A stretch of DNA of 64,000 nt from Sneathiella glossodoripedis JCM 23214 (GTDB lineage: Bacteria; Pseudomonadota; Alphaproteobacteria; Sneathiellales; Sneathiellaceae). The translations under genes were made by a program, and so were the position numbers. The notes beneath the pieces were generated by a model, which did no database searches, was not told where the DNA came from, and worked only from the letters and a program-made list of their open reading frames with translations. Shown piece by piece: positions 1 through 9,547 of the stretch. Positions within the stretch are counted from its first letter, which is position 1. Each line of letters opens with the position of its first letter. The DNA is taken from the NCBI RefSeq assembly GCF_000616095.1, contig NZ_BAMS01000001.1:558001-622000 (forward strand), given 5' to 3'.

Positions 1-2
1 CA

Positions 3-353
3 GCCACCGAACATGTGGTAGGCCCCCAAGATCAGGTAAGGGCGATCTCGATTGGTCCTGATGATGATATGGAGCAACGTCGCAATGACATATTGAAGGC
101 CGTATCTGAGGTTGAGACTGGTTCGGGAGTTATAATCTTGACGGATATGTTTGGCGGTACACCGTCAAACCTTGCTATTTCCATTATGGAAAAAGCAAGT
201 GTTGAGGTGATTGCCGGGATTAATCTGCCGATGTTGATCAAGCTTGCGAGCTTGCGCGGTGAAGATGATATGGAGAAAGCAGTTGCGGCAGCGCAGGAAT
301 CGGGCCGGAAATATATCAATGTTGCGTCGCATTTGCTGGCCAATAAATCCTGA
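3..353 (+). CDS. PTS EIIA component, mannose family (5' partial)
   Basis: This is the C-terminal part of an EIIA(Man)-type phosphocarrier; the start lies before the window, and the reading frame is open from base 3. The visible part has the family motif TDMFGGTPSN around residues 47-56, followed by the alternating hydrophobic strands of the EIIA(Man) fold. The active-site histidine would be upstream and is not visible. HPr follows 18 bases downstream. In alphaproteobacteria this pair belongs to a regulatory, not sugar-transporting, phosphorelay usually associated with HPr kinase (established knowledge). Regulation of carbon metabolism or cell surface is an inference. Confidence 0.9.
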   Translation, partial: ATEHVVGPQDQVRAISIGPDDDMEQRRNDILKAVSEVETGSGVIILTDMFGGTPSNLAISIMEKASVEVIAGINLPMLIKLASLRGEDDMEKAVAAAQESGRKYINVASHLLANKS

Positions 354-371
354 CCGGATCGTTTTGTCAGT

Positions 372-662
372 ATGAGCAAATCTTTGCAAAAAACACTCCT
401 GATTGAAAATGAACGCGGTCTGCATGCTCGCGCTGCGGCAAAATTTGTAAAATGTGTCGAAAAATTTGACGCTAACGTGATCGTAACCAAAGACGATAAT
501 AATGTGTCCGGAACATCCATAATGGGTCTGATGATGCTGGCGGCTTCCCGTGGATCTTCGATTAACCTATCTGTTAGCGGGCCGGATGCAGAAGCGGCGC
601 TGACTGCAATCGAAGAACTGGTCGGTGACAAGTTTGGTGAAGATCAGGACGGCACAGAGTAA
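372..662 (+). CDS. ptsH: HPr family phosphocarrier protein
   Basis: A 96-residue HPr. The phosphorylation-site motif GLHARAA, with the active histidine about residue 18, lies just after the first strand. The second regulatory motif region (TSIMGLMMLAAS, about residues 48-59) contains the serine that HPr kinase modifies in relatives. The family length is about 85-95 residues, so the gene is complete. It sits directly after EIIA(Man) and before ahcY, an order common in alphaproteobacteria. It acts in the cytoplasm, passing phosphate from enzyme I to EIIA. Confidence 0.93.
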   Translation: MSKSLQKTLLIENERGLHARAAAKFVKCVEKFDANVIVTKDDNNVSGTSIMGLMMLAASRGSSINLSVSGPDAEAALTAIEELVGDKFGEDQDGTE

Positions 663-693
663 GTTTGACTGGCTTCATATTTCCCATTAAATA

Positions 694-729
694 ATCAAGA
701 TATAAAGATGTCTTTATGTAATTCTTGAT
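694..729. promoter_or_regulatory. AT-rich interrupted palindrome upstream of ahcY
   Basis: The 164-bp gap before ahcY contains nested inverted repeats. ATCAAGA (694-700) pairs with TCTTGAT (723-729). Between them lies a 16-bp near-palindrome, ATAAAGATGTCTTTAT (702-717). No T-tract follows, so it is not an obvious terminator. It resembles an operator for a dimeric repressor; ArsR-type SahR regulators of methionine-cycle genes are one candidate, but that match is from memory and unproven. Confidence 0.4.
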
Positions 730-826
730 CGTGTTGGATGTGTCTGTTATAAACGCAGCTAAGCAATGGTCATGCGCAATCTGAGCCCGTGATCAACCAG
801 ATATGTCAAAAGGAAAAGAGTATCCC

Positions 827-2122
827 ATGTCAACTTCACAAGATTTCAAGGTTGCCGATCTTTCGCTTGCCGATTGGGGTCGCAAGGAAATTAAGATCGC
901 TGAAACCGAAATGCCTGGCCTGATGGCGCTGCGCGAGGAATTTGGAGCTAGCAAGCCATTGAAAGGTGCTCGCATTGCCGGCTGTCTTCATATGACAATT
1001 CAGACTGCGGTACTCATTGAAACTCTGATTGAACTGGGTGCGGAAGTTCGCTGGTCGTCATGTAATATTTTTTCGACCCAGGATCAGGCTGCTGCGGCTA
1101 TCGCTGATGCCGGCATCCCGGTTTTTGCCTGGAAAGGCATGAGTGAGGAAGAATTCTGGTGGTGTATCGAAGCAACCATTGAAGGGCCAAATGGCTGGCG
1201 TCCAAATCTGATATTGGATGATGGCGGTGATCTCACGCAGATCATGCATGAGAAATATCCACAATATCTGGAAGATATCAAAGGCCTGTCAGAAGAGACG
1301 ACAACCGGTGTTCATCGGTTATATGAAATGGCAAAGGCGGGAACGTTGAAAGTTCCTGCAATCAATGTGAATGACAGTGTTACCAAGTCCAAGTTTGACA
1401 ACCTGTACGGGTGCCGTGAAAGTCTTGTCGATGGCATCAAACGGGCAACAGATGTGATGGTCGCGGGTAAGGTTGCTGTGGTTGCAGGTTATGGAGACGT
1501 GGGCAAGGGCTCCGCAGCATCACTGCGCTCGCAAGGTGCACGCGTACTCGTTACCGAAATTGATCCAATTTGTGCACTTCAGGCGTCCATGGAAGGTTAT
1601 GAAGTTGTCACGATGGAAAAGGCAGCTCCGCTTGGTGATATTTTTGTCACGACAACAGGTAACATTGACGTCATTACAATTGAGCATATGCGGCAGATGA
1701 AGGACCGCGCAATTGTTAGCAACATTGGACATTTTGATTCCGAAATCCAGATTGAAGCCCTGCGCAATTACCCTTGGCACAATGTTAAGCCTCAAGTGGA
1801 TGAAGTAGAATTCCCTGATGGAAAACGTATTATCGTTTTGGCAGAAGGCCGCCTTGTAAATCTGGGCTGTGCTACAGGTCACCCAAGCTTTGTGATGAGC
1901 GCATCCTTTACAAATCAGGTGCTTGCGCAAATTGAACTTTGGGAACGTTCTGAAAATTACAAGAATGACGTATATGTACTTCCTAAACATCTGGATGAAA
2001 AAGTGGCCAGTCTGCATCTGGCGAAGTTGGGTGTCGAACTGACAACACTGTCCCCAGAACAGGCCGCTTATATCGGCGTGAAACAACAGGGGCCGTTCAA
2101 ACCAGAGCATTATCGCTACTAA
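827..2122 (+). CDS. ahcY: adenosylhomocysteinase (SAH hydrolase)
   Basis: The enzyme hydrolyses S-adenosylhomocysteine to adenosine and homocysteine, relieving inhibition of methyltransferases. The sequence has the SAHase hallmarks: [13 protein letters not shown] near the N-terminus, the NAD-binding motif [10 protein letters not shown] near the middle, [14 protein letters not shown] in the C-terminal third, and the characteristic end PFKPEHYRY. The start at 827 is chosen because AGGAAAAGAG lies about 9 bases upstream. An in-frame ATG at 803 has no ribosome-binding site. The resulting length, about 431 residues, is normal for the bacterial form. A strong terminator follows. Confidence 0.97.
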   Translation: MSTSQDFKVADLSLADWGRKEIKIAETEMPGLMALREEFGASKPLKGARIAGCLHMTIQTAVLIETLIELGAEVRWSSCNIFSTQDQAAAAIADAGIPVFAWKGMSEEEFWWCIEATIEGPNGWRPNLILDDGGDLTQIMHEKYPQYLEDIKGLSEETTTGVHRLYEMAKAGTLKVPAINVNDSVTKSKFDNLYGCRESLVDGIKRATDVMVAGKVAVVAGYGDVGKGSAASLRSQGARVLVTEIDPICALQASMEGYEVVTMEKAAPLGDIFVTTTGNIDVITIEHMRQMKDRAIVSNIGHFDSEIQIEALRNYPWHNVKPQVDEVEFPDGKRIIVLAEGRLVNLGCATGHPSFVMSASFTNQVLAQIELWERSENYKNDVYVLPKHLDEKVASLHLAKLGVELTTLSPEQAAYIGVKQQGPFKPEHYRY

Positions 2123-2142
2123 ATCAAGTGAGTTTGATCCCG

Positions 2143-2174
2143 AAAAGCTGGCCAAAAAACGGCCAGCTTTTTTT
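2143..2174 (+). terminator. intrinsic terminator after ahcY
   Basis: An 8-bp stem, AGCTGGCC/GGCCAGCT, with a 7-base A-rich loop is followed by a run of seven T residues. It lies 21 bases after the ahcY stop. Confidence 0.9.
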
Positions 2175-2296
2175 ATGCTTTCACAACAGAACGCTTAATC
2201 TATTGTCATTGCGCACTCTTTTTTGATAACTCTGGTTGCTGGAGCGGCAGGATTTGTTGATAGTGCCGTAAAGGGGAAAGCGTCGGACAACTGTTA

Positions 2297-4384
2297 ATGG
2301 GCATCGATTATTCGTCTACAGAGCTTGTAATTATCTGGCTAACGGTTCTCATCGTTATCATTTTGGCGATGGCCCTTTTCGTGATGCGTCGCAAAGCGTT
2401 ATCCCTGCTTGGACAAAGTGATCGACTTGGCGAGCGGGTGCGGTTACTTGAAGAAGAGCTTGAAAGTTCCCGTGAAGAAGCTGCGGAAAAAGAGAAAGAA
2501 ATCTTGAGCCTTAAGTCGATCCTTATGGACACGCGATCCGAACGGGATGACTATATTGATCTTTTGAATGCCGCACCTTTCCCAATTTGGCGAAGGGATC
2601 AACAATCCAGAATAGTTTGGCACAATAATAAATACGAAGAAATAGTCGGACCGCCCAATAGCTTGGGTGATGTGTCGGAGCTTGCCTCCAGTAGAGAACC
2701 TGATCAAGCTCGTAAGTTGGCAGCCAGAGCCCGTGTTACTCAATCCACGCAGAGTGAACTGCGCAAATTTGTCGTTGGTGGAGATTTGCGAAGCTTTAGG
2801 GTCCATGAAGTACCGCTTGAGTTTGAAAACCAGCTTGCGGGATTTGCGGAGGATGTCTCCCGTGAAGAACAAATGGCTGCGGATATGAATGAGCATATGC
2901 GCGGTCAGGAAAGCGTTCTTGAGAATATAACAACCGCCATTGCTATTTACGGACCAGACCTGCGACTGACATTTTATAATCAGACTTACGCAAAATTGTG
3001 GAAGTTAAGTGACGCATTTCTTCAGGAAAAACCCACAATTCTGGAAGTTCTGGATAAACAACGTGAATTGCGACGCCTTCCTGAGCAGGCAGACTTTTCT
3101 GCTTATAAAGCCAAACGCAAGGCATTATTTACAAACCTTATCAGCATGCAAGAAGAGCTTGTCCAGCTCCCCGATGAAACGATGCTGAGAACGGTGATTG
3201 CTCCGCATTCCATGGGGGGATTGTTCTTCATGTTCGAAGACGTGACGGACAGGGTTGTTTTGGAGAGAGCCAGAAATACTCAAACAGCAGTGCAGCGAGC
3301 AACTCTTGACAATTTGTACGAAGCGGTTGCGGTGTTTGGATCTGACGCAAGGTTAAAGCTGTATAATTCTGGTTTCTCAACGATATGGGGAATTCCGCAG
3401 GAATATCTGGAAGAGGATATGCATATATCGGTGCTGATCGACAAGATCTTCGATATGTGGAAACTGGATCAAAACGGAGATTTACGCGATCGCTATATTG
3501 CCAACGTGACGCGGCGCGATGCGTATTCAGGTCAGTTACAACAACCTACGGGACGGACAGTAAATTATAACCGCGTTCCATTACCTGATGGCAACGTGCT
3601 CTATACCTATATCGATGTGACTGATCAGCTCAGGATCGAAAGGGTGTTGACCGAAAGAAATGATGCTTTGCAGGCTGCAGATCGCATGAAGACTGAGTTT
3701 GTCGCGAGCGTCAGTCATGAGCTGCGCACTCCATTGAACACGATAATTGGTTTTGCTGAGATTTTGGTTAAACAGTTCTTCGGCCCACTCAACGTTAAAC
3801 AGAACGAATATGGCCAAGGCATTCTGGATAGCTCAAATCACTTGCTGACATTAATCAATGATATTCTGGATATGGCGAATATTCAGGCTGGCAAGATTGA
3901 GCTTGAACTTGAGCCCGTCGATGTACATGCCTTGCTTGCCAACGTGATTACAATGGTACATGATCGCGCCAGAAAGCGGCAGATTCAAATCGATTTTGAT
4001 ATTTCCGAGGATTTGGGCTGGGCGACACTGGATGAGCGGCGGATCAAGCAGGTGATCTTCAATTTATTCAGCAACTCCATCAAATTTACGCGACCCGGAG
4101 GACGTGTATATCTTGAAGCAGGGCGGAATGCGGAAGGTTTGCTGATCAAGGTAATTGATACCGGGATTGGAATATCCAGAGAAGCTCAGGATCGCATATT
4201 TGAGCGATTTGCAAAGGGTGATACCACTCATGAAAATGCAGGGGCGGGTATTGGTCTTTCCCTTGTTAAGAGTTTTGTGGAGATGCATGAGGGTCGCGTG
4301 TGGCTTGAATCTGATGAAAACACGGGAACAACTGTCTACTGTCAATTGCCTGAAAAATTGTGTCTTGAGTCTAAACCGAGGTAA
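2297..4384 (+). CDS. membrane-anchored PAS sensor histidine kinase
   Basis: A 695-residue sensor kinase. One N-terminal transmembrane helix (about residues 9-29) is followed by a coiled coil (about 35-75). Three PAS-like segments follow (about 85-200, 205-325 and 330-450), then a HisKA domain with the phospho-acceptor in VSHELRTPLN (His474) and a HATPase_c domain with N box, DTGIGI and GAGIGLSL motifs. Its position between ahcY and tsaE matches the conserved locus of a PAS kinase in other alphaproteobacteria. The multi-PAS layout resembles DivL, but DivL has Tyr at the acceptor site and this protein keeps His. No response regulator is adjacent, so the partner is unknown. Confidence 0.9.
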   Translation: MGIDYSSTELVIIWLTVLIVIILAMALFVMRRKALSLLGQSDRLGERVRLLEEELESSREEAAEKEKEILSLKSILMDTRSERDDYIDLLNAAPFPIWRRDQQSRIVWHNNKYEEIVGPPNSLGDVSELASSREPDQARKLAARARVTQSTQSELRKFVVGGDLRSFRVHEVPLEFENQLAGFAEDVSREEQMAADMNEHMRGQESVLENITTAIAIYGPDLRLTFYNQTYAKLWKLSDAFLQEKPTILEVLDKQRELRRLPEQADFSAYKAKRKALFTNLISMQEELVQLPDETMLRTVIAPHSMGGLFFMFEDVTDRVVLERARNTQTAVQRATLDNLYEAVAVFGSDARLKLYNSGFSTIWGIPQEYLEEDMHISVLIDKIFDMWKLDQNGDLRDRYIANVTRRDAYSGQLQQPTGRTVNYNRVPLPDGNVLYTYIDVTDQLRIERVLTERNDALQAADRMKTEFVASVSHELRTPLNTIIGFAEILVKQFFGPLNVKQNEYGQGILDSSNHLLTLINDILDMANIQAGKIELELEPVDVHALLANVITMVHDRARKRQIQIDFDISEDLGWATLDERRIKQVIFNLFSNSIKFTRPGGRVYLEAGRNAEGLLIKVIDTGIGISREAQDRIFERFAKGDTTHENAGAGIGLSLVKSFVEMHEGRVWLESDENTGTTVYCQLPEKLCLESKPR

Positions 4385-4393
4385 AGCAACCCC

Positions 4394-4888
4394 ATGACTG
4401 GTCATCTGGATCTGTCCATTACCGTGACTTCAGAAGAGGAAACGCGCAATCTGGCGAAAGACTTGTCCCAACTTCTGAAGGTAGGAGATATTGTCCGCTT
4501 GGATGGGACACTTGGAGCTGGCAAGACCGCTTTTGCGAGAGCATTGATTCAATCGCTGGCAGAGCAGGATCTTGAAGTTCCAAGCCCGACTTTTAATTTG
4601 TTGCTGCTTTATGATACGCCCGCCGGAATGGTCTATCACTATGATTTTTATAGACTGGAAGATCCTGAGGAAATCTGGGAGCTGGATATTGACGATGCCT
4701 ATGACAGTGGGATCACTATAATGGAGTGGGCTGAACGGCTTGAAGATCTGGCGCCGCAGAATGCGCTGAGGATCGAACTGGTTATTACAGGTGATTTAGA
4801 ATCGAGCCGCGTGTTGCAAATAACAGGCGACGAAAGCTGGGGTCGCCGTTTGGCGGGTTTCAGTCAGGGCAAAACCGTCAATGACTGA
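4394..4888 (+). CDS. tsaE: tRNA threonylcarbamoyladenosine biosynthesis ATPase TsaE
   Basis: A 164-residue P-loop ATPase of the TsaE/YjeE family, required with TsaB and TsaD for t6A modification of ANN-decoding tRNAs. The Walker A motif GTLGAGKTAFAR is at about residues 37-48. It is followed by the family signature PSPTFNLLLLY, then YHYDFYRL and MEWAERL. The length is normal. The gene starts 9 bases after the kinase stop and overlaps the next gene by 8 bases, so it is co-transcribed and probably translationally coupled to amgK. Confidence 0.95.
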   Translation: MTGHLDLSITVTSEEETRNLAKDLSQLLKVGDIVRLDGTLGAGKTAFARALIQSLAEQDLEVPSPTFNLLLLYDTPAGMVYHYDFYRLEDPEEIWELDIDDAYDSGITIMEWAERLEDLAPQNALRIELVITGDLESSRVLQITGDESWGRRLAGFSQGKTVND

Positions 4889-5855
4889 TTTGCACTTTTC
4901 TCTGCTCAAAGGTACTCCGTGGAGCGGTGCGGCTCCCGTTTCCATGGCTGGAGATGCATCTTCGCGCAGTTATTATCGACTTGCTGGTGGAGAGAAGCCG
5001 GCAGTTTTGATGATTGATCCAGATCCAGATACAGTTGAAAAGTTTCTTAAAATTGCAAAGTTGCTAAAGAAAAGAGAATTCAGCGCGCCGGAAATTTATC
5101 ATGTGGATGTCGAAAGTGGTGTCGTCATACTCGAAGATCTGGGTGATGGGCTTTTGGCAAGTCTGATTGATAAGGATCCAAATTGCGAAAAAGATCTGTA
5201 TCAGTTAGCCGTTGATTTTTTGATCCGACAGAAAGGGTTGGAGAAACCTATTGGTCTTCCCTTTTTCTCACAAAGCTATGTGCTGGATCAGAACGCGGCG
5301 TTTCTTGATTTTTATGTCCCTGAAATTCTGGGGGCGCCTTTGGCTGATAACGCGCGGTATTTTTTTCACCAAATCTGGGTCGAGTTACTCAAACAGATTG
5401 ATGTCGAGCAGGAGGTGTTTCTACATCGCGATTTTCATGCTCAAAATTTATTGTATTTACCGGACAGAAGTGGTTTGCATAGGCTTGGGTTGCTGGATTT
5501 TCAGGATGCGATGACTGGACCTGCGGCTTATGATCTTGCATCCTTGCTGCAGGATGTGAGGCGGCAGGTCGATCCGGACATCGCCCAGAAGATGATTGAA
5601 TATTACATAAGCGAAACGAACGTAGATGAAAAGGCTTTTAAACGGGATTTTGCGATCCTCGGAGCCCATCGCTGCTTAAGAATTCTGGGTGTGTTCACAC
5701 GCCTTTCCAAATTGGAAGGGAAAAACCAGTATATTGCACTCCTGCCCAGAGTGATTGGTCATTTGAACGATAATCTGGCCCACCCTGACCTGTTGGCGCT
5801 AAAACATTGGATCAAAGTTACACTTGGGACACATCAGGCGGAGGTCAGGTTGTAA
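4881..5855 (+). CDS. amgK: sugar kinase AmgK (N-acetylmuramate/N-acetylglucosamine 1-kinase)
   Basis: A 324-residue aminoglycoside-phosphotransferase-fold kinase. The catalytic loop HRDFHAQN and the metal-binding LLDFQDA are at about residues 178-210. In family members paired with MurU, AmgK phosphorylates MurNAc/GlcNAc at the anomeric carbon in peptidoglycan recycling (established knowledge). Immediate overlap with the murU-like gene supports the same role here. The start overlaps the tsaE stop by 8 bases, and the stop codon TAA shares its last A with the next ATG. Confidence 0.88.
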   Translation: MTDLHFSLLKGTPWSGAAPVSMAGDASSRSYYRLAGGEKPAVLMIDPDPDTVEKFLKIAKLLKKREFSAPEIYHVDVESGVVILEDLGDGLLASLIDKDPNCEKDLYQLAVDFLIRQKGLEKPIGLPFFSQSYVLDQNAAFLDFYVPEILGAPLADNARYFFHQIWVELLKQIDVEQEVFLHRDFHAQNLLYLPDRSGLHRLGLLDFQDAMTGPAAYDLASLLQDVRRQVDPDIAQKMIEYYISETNVDEKAFKRDFAILGAHRCLRILGVFTRLSKLEGKNQYIALLPRVIGHLNDNLAHPDLLALKHWIKVTLGTHQAEVRL

Positions 5856-6571
5856 TGAGTGACATTCATACTGCGATGGTCCTTGCCGCGGGGCTTGGAC
5901 GTCGATTGCAACCGCTAACCGACCATACACCTAAACCACTGGTAAAGGTGCAGGGGCGTGCGCTTATTGACTATGCATTGGATCTGGTTCGTGGTGCAGG
6001 TTTAAGTCAGGTGGTGATTAACTGCCACCATCTCGCTGATCAGATCGAAACTTATGCAAAGAGCATACAGGATTTGACCGTTAAAATATCTGATGAACGC
6101 GGTGAGTTGCTGGAAACCGGTGGTGGTGTTCAAAAGGCACTACCTCTGCTTGGAAACTCAGCTTTCGCTGTTATTAATTCAGATGTGATCGTCAGGGACT
6201 CACAGAACGGATCTCTGAAATCCCTGATTGAAGTTTGGGATCCGGAAAAGATGGACGTCCTCCTATTGTTGCAAGAGAAATCCAGCGCTGTTGGTTACGA
6301 TGGAGAGGGTGATTTCACCATCGGACCAGATGGGCGCTTAACACGGCGTCATGAGCAGAGCGTCGCCCCTTATATTTTCTCAGGTGTACAGATTGTAAAA
6401 CCGGAAATGTTTGACGAAGTTGCCGAAGGAAAATTCTCTATGAATGTTATTTTTGACCGGGCAGCGAAAAACGGGCGTTTATATGGATCAATCCATACCG
6501 GAATGTGGCTCCATGTTGGAACAGTAAACGCAATATCTCAGGCAGAGGAGGTTTTTGCGGGTTGTGAATAA
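5855..6571 (+). CDS. murU: N-acetylmuramate alpha-1-phosphate uridylyltransferase
   Basis: A 238-residue nucleotidyltransferase with the N-terminal motif MVLAAGLGRRLQPLTD and the KPL motif (TPKPLVKV) that bind the nucleotide. It fits MurU, which makes UDP-MurNAc from MurNAc-1-phosphate in the cell-wall recycling shunt with AmgK. The start at 5855 (TAATG overlap with amgK) is preferred because homology begins there. An upstream start at 5807 would add 16 unrelated residues inside amgK. The end overlaps the addB start by 17 bases. Confidence 0.9.
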   Translation: MSDIHTAMVLAAGLGRRLQPLTDHTPKPLVKVQGRALIDYALDLVRGAGLSQVVINCHHLADQIETYAKSIQDLTVKISDERGELLETGGGVQKALPLLGNSAFAVINSDVIVRDSQNGSLKSLIEVWDPEKMDVLLLLQEKSSAVGYDGEGDFTIGPDGRLTRRHEQSVAPYIFSGVQIVKPEMFDEVAEGKFSMNVIFDRAAKNGRLYGSIHTGMWLHVGTVNAISQAEEVFAGCE

Positions 6572-9547
6572 GAAGTCAAATTTGCAGCCTAATGTTTTGA
6601 ATATACCGCCTGAGTATATTTTTGTTGACTGTTTGGCCCGCCATTTAGTGCAGACTTATTCTGCGGATTTGTCCCGGCTTGGAGATGTGACCATCTTAAC
6701 AACTACCCGTCGGGCTGCACGCGCACTTCAACATGCGTTTTTGCGAGAAGCCAGAGGTGTACCGCTTTTACTTCCAAGAATGCGTCCGATCGGAGATGTG
6801 GATGAAGATGAGTTGCTGCTTGAGGGAGGGTTGAGTGAGGATCTGCAACACGCGCTAAATTTGCCCCCAGCGATTGACCCGTTACGCAGGCAATTATTGT
6901 TGGGTCAGCTGATTTTGAAGAAAGATCCTGAAAATCAGGATATAGCAAAGGCAGTGGGGCTTGCGCTGGAGCTTGCACGCTTGCTTGATCAAACTCAGAC
7001 CGAAGGACAGGACCTCAAGGACCTTTGGAAAATTGTTCCTGATGAGTACGCTACTCACTGGCAGGTAACCCTCGAATTCTTAAAAATAATCAGTGAAGTC
7101 TGGCCCCAAATTCTGGAGGCAGAAGGTGCGATCGACCCGGCTAAGCGCAGGGATTTATTGCTGCGGCATCAAATCGAAGAATGGAGCTATTCCCCCAAGG
7201 GGGCCGATATATGCTGTCGGTTCAACAGGATCCATTCCCGCAACTGCAGCATTATTAAAGCTTGTTTCTGAATTGCCATCGGGATGTGTAGTGTTACCCG
7301 GGCTTGATCGGTATCTGGATGAAGAAACATGGGCAGTGGTTGAACATGAGCCCAGTCATCCGCAATATGGTCTCGCACGGTTGTTATCATATATGGGAAT
7401 AACACGTGCAGACGTTCATGATTTGACCGATCCGAGCGCAAAAACCGGCACGGATGCGCGCGTTCATTTTTTTGCCGAGGCCATGCGTCCGGCAAGCACC
7501 ACTGATTATTGGCAGCAATTAGAGTTACCAGACTTTGAACAGATGGGGGCTCTGCAGTTGATCGAATGTAGTGGTCCGCAAGCAGAAGCCCAAGTCATAG
7601 CACTTAAGATGCGTGAGGTGTTGGAGACACCGAACAAAACTGCGACACTTGTAACTCCGGATCGGGATTTATCAAGACGTGTAAGTGCGGAATTACGGCG
7701 TTGGGGCATTGAAGTAGATGACAGCGCCGGGGCCAGTTTGGATCAGTCACCGCCTGGTGTTTTCTTGCGGCTCATTGCGAAAATGGTGGCAGACAGATTT
7801 GACCCCCTTTCTGTGTTGGCAGTATTGAAACATCCTTACGCAAATATGGGCTATCCGATTGGCAGATTTCGGACGCTGGTGCGTGAACTCGAAATCAATT
7901 TGTTGCGTGGACCTAAACCAGCGGAAGGGCTTGGAGGACTAGAAAGTCTTGTAATTGCAGCGGTTGCTCAAACGAAAATTTCCTGCGAGCTTGAGAGTTG
8001 GTTTACAAAATTTAAGCAAATTGTGAAGCCGCTTGAGGATCTTGCATTGAGCGGTGAAGTGCCGTTTGAGAAATTTCTGAAAAAATACGTGAGTGTAGCG
8101 GAAGAGTTATGCGTCAGCGAAAACGAGCTACAGACAGTTTTATGGCAGGGCCATTTTGGAGAAGAGGCCGCCTCTTTCATATCAGAGTTGTTGCGCGCCA
8201 GTGATATTGCGGGACCTGTTAAAAGCGACATCTGGCCTGAGTTGCTGGAAAGTCTCATGGTCGGCCGAATGGTTCGAAGTCCATATGGTCTGCACCCCAG
8301 ATTACAGATTTGGGGACCGATCGAAGCAAGATTGCAACGATCGGATGTTATGATACTGGGGGGTATGAATAAAGGGGTGTGGCCGCCGGAACAGGCGGGA
8401 GATCCTTGGATGAGCCGGCCCATGAGAGCCGAGTTTAACTTACCACTGCCGGAGAAAAAAATTGGCTTGTCTGCGCATGATTTCCAGCAGGCGTTCTGTG
8501 CGAAGGAAGTTGTTCTCACTCGTTCCGAGAAAATGGATGGTGCACCGACAGTACCGAGCCGCTGGATTTTACGGTTGCAGACCCTATTACAAAAAAATGG
8601 AGCAAGTCTTGTTCAGAAGAGCAGTGCTCAATGGCTGCACTGGCAAGCTGATCTGGATAAGCCGGATATATATTCTGCGCAAATGGCGCCTCGGCCAACA
8701 CCACCTGTGTCTGCACGTCCACGGCGGCTATCCGTTACAAGAATTGAAAAGTGGATTAAAGACCCGTATTCCATTTTTGCAGATGCAATCCTGAATTTGA
8801 AACCATTGGATAATATTGGCGAAGAGCCCGGTGGCGCTGAGCGAGGAACATTTATACATAAGGCACTGGAAATATTTGTTGAGCGATTTCCAAAAGAATT
8901 ACCAGAGGATGCAGAAGCCCAACTTCTGCAAATTGGTCGGGAGGTTTTCTCGGAAATCCTGACCTATCCAGCGGTCTGGGCTTTCTGGTGGCCGCGATTT
9001 GAAAAAATGGCAAAGTGGTTTGTGGAATTCGAAAAAGAACGTAGATCACATTATTTGCCCGTAAAACTGGAAGCAAAAGGCGTCATGAAAATCGGTGCTC
9101 CATTTGGCCCGTTTGAATTATCCGGAACTGCGGATCGGATTGATAAGTCGCAACTCAATGAAGTTTCAATAATAGATTATAAAACAGGGTCTATTCCCAC
9201 CGAAAAGCAGGTTGAAACAGGCATTTCACCACAATTGGCGCTGGAAGCAGCATGCTAGAGCGAGGAGCTTTGAGGGACTTGAGGGATTAAGCGTTGCCGA
9301 GCTTCTATATATTCGCCTAAGCGGCGGGGACCCTGCTGGTGAAAAACGCCAGGCATGCAAAAAACTTTCCGTTGAGGAGCTAATGGAACAGGCCTTTAAT
9401 GGCCTGCAACGTCTTGTGGCTCAATTTGATCGCGAGGCTACACCTTATCTGGCAAGGCCGCGTTCTGAATTCGTGGATAGATACAACGATTATGAACATC
9501 TCGCCCGCGTTCGTGAGTGGTCAAGCGGGAGGGGTAGTGATGACTGA
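6555..9547 (+). CDS. addB: double-strand break repair protein AddB (frameshifted)
   Basis: This is the AddB subunit of the AddAB helicase-nuclease used in recombinational repair. Homology runs through three frames: 6555 to about 7195, about 7190 to about 9245, and about 9255 to 9547. The first break is at a C5-AA-G5 stretch, just before the family motif GSTGSIPATAALL. The second is at 9240-9275, where restoring one A and one T gives an unbroken segment including MLERGAFEGL. The C-terminal nuclease domain has IIDYKTG near 9174. The start is TTG 6555 or GTG 6564; GAGGAGG lies at 6545-6551. The breaks look like base-calling losses, not decay. The end overlaps addA by 8 bases. Confidence 0.9.

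Noticed and set aside
32-631. 199-residue open frame on the - strand over EIIA and HPr
   Set aside because: It lies wholly antisense to two clear family members, and its translation shows no domain; it mirrors their codon pattern.
663-826. SAM or SAH riboswitch upstream of ahcY
   Set aside because: I could not place the conserved core or pseudoknot of known SAM/SAH riboswitches; the palindromes fit a protein operator better.
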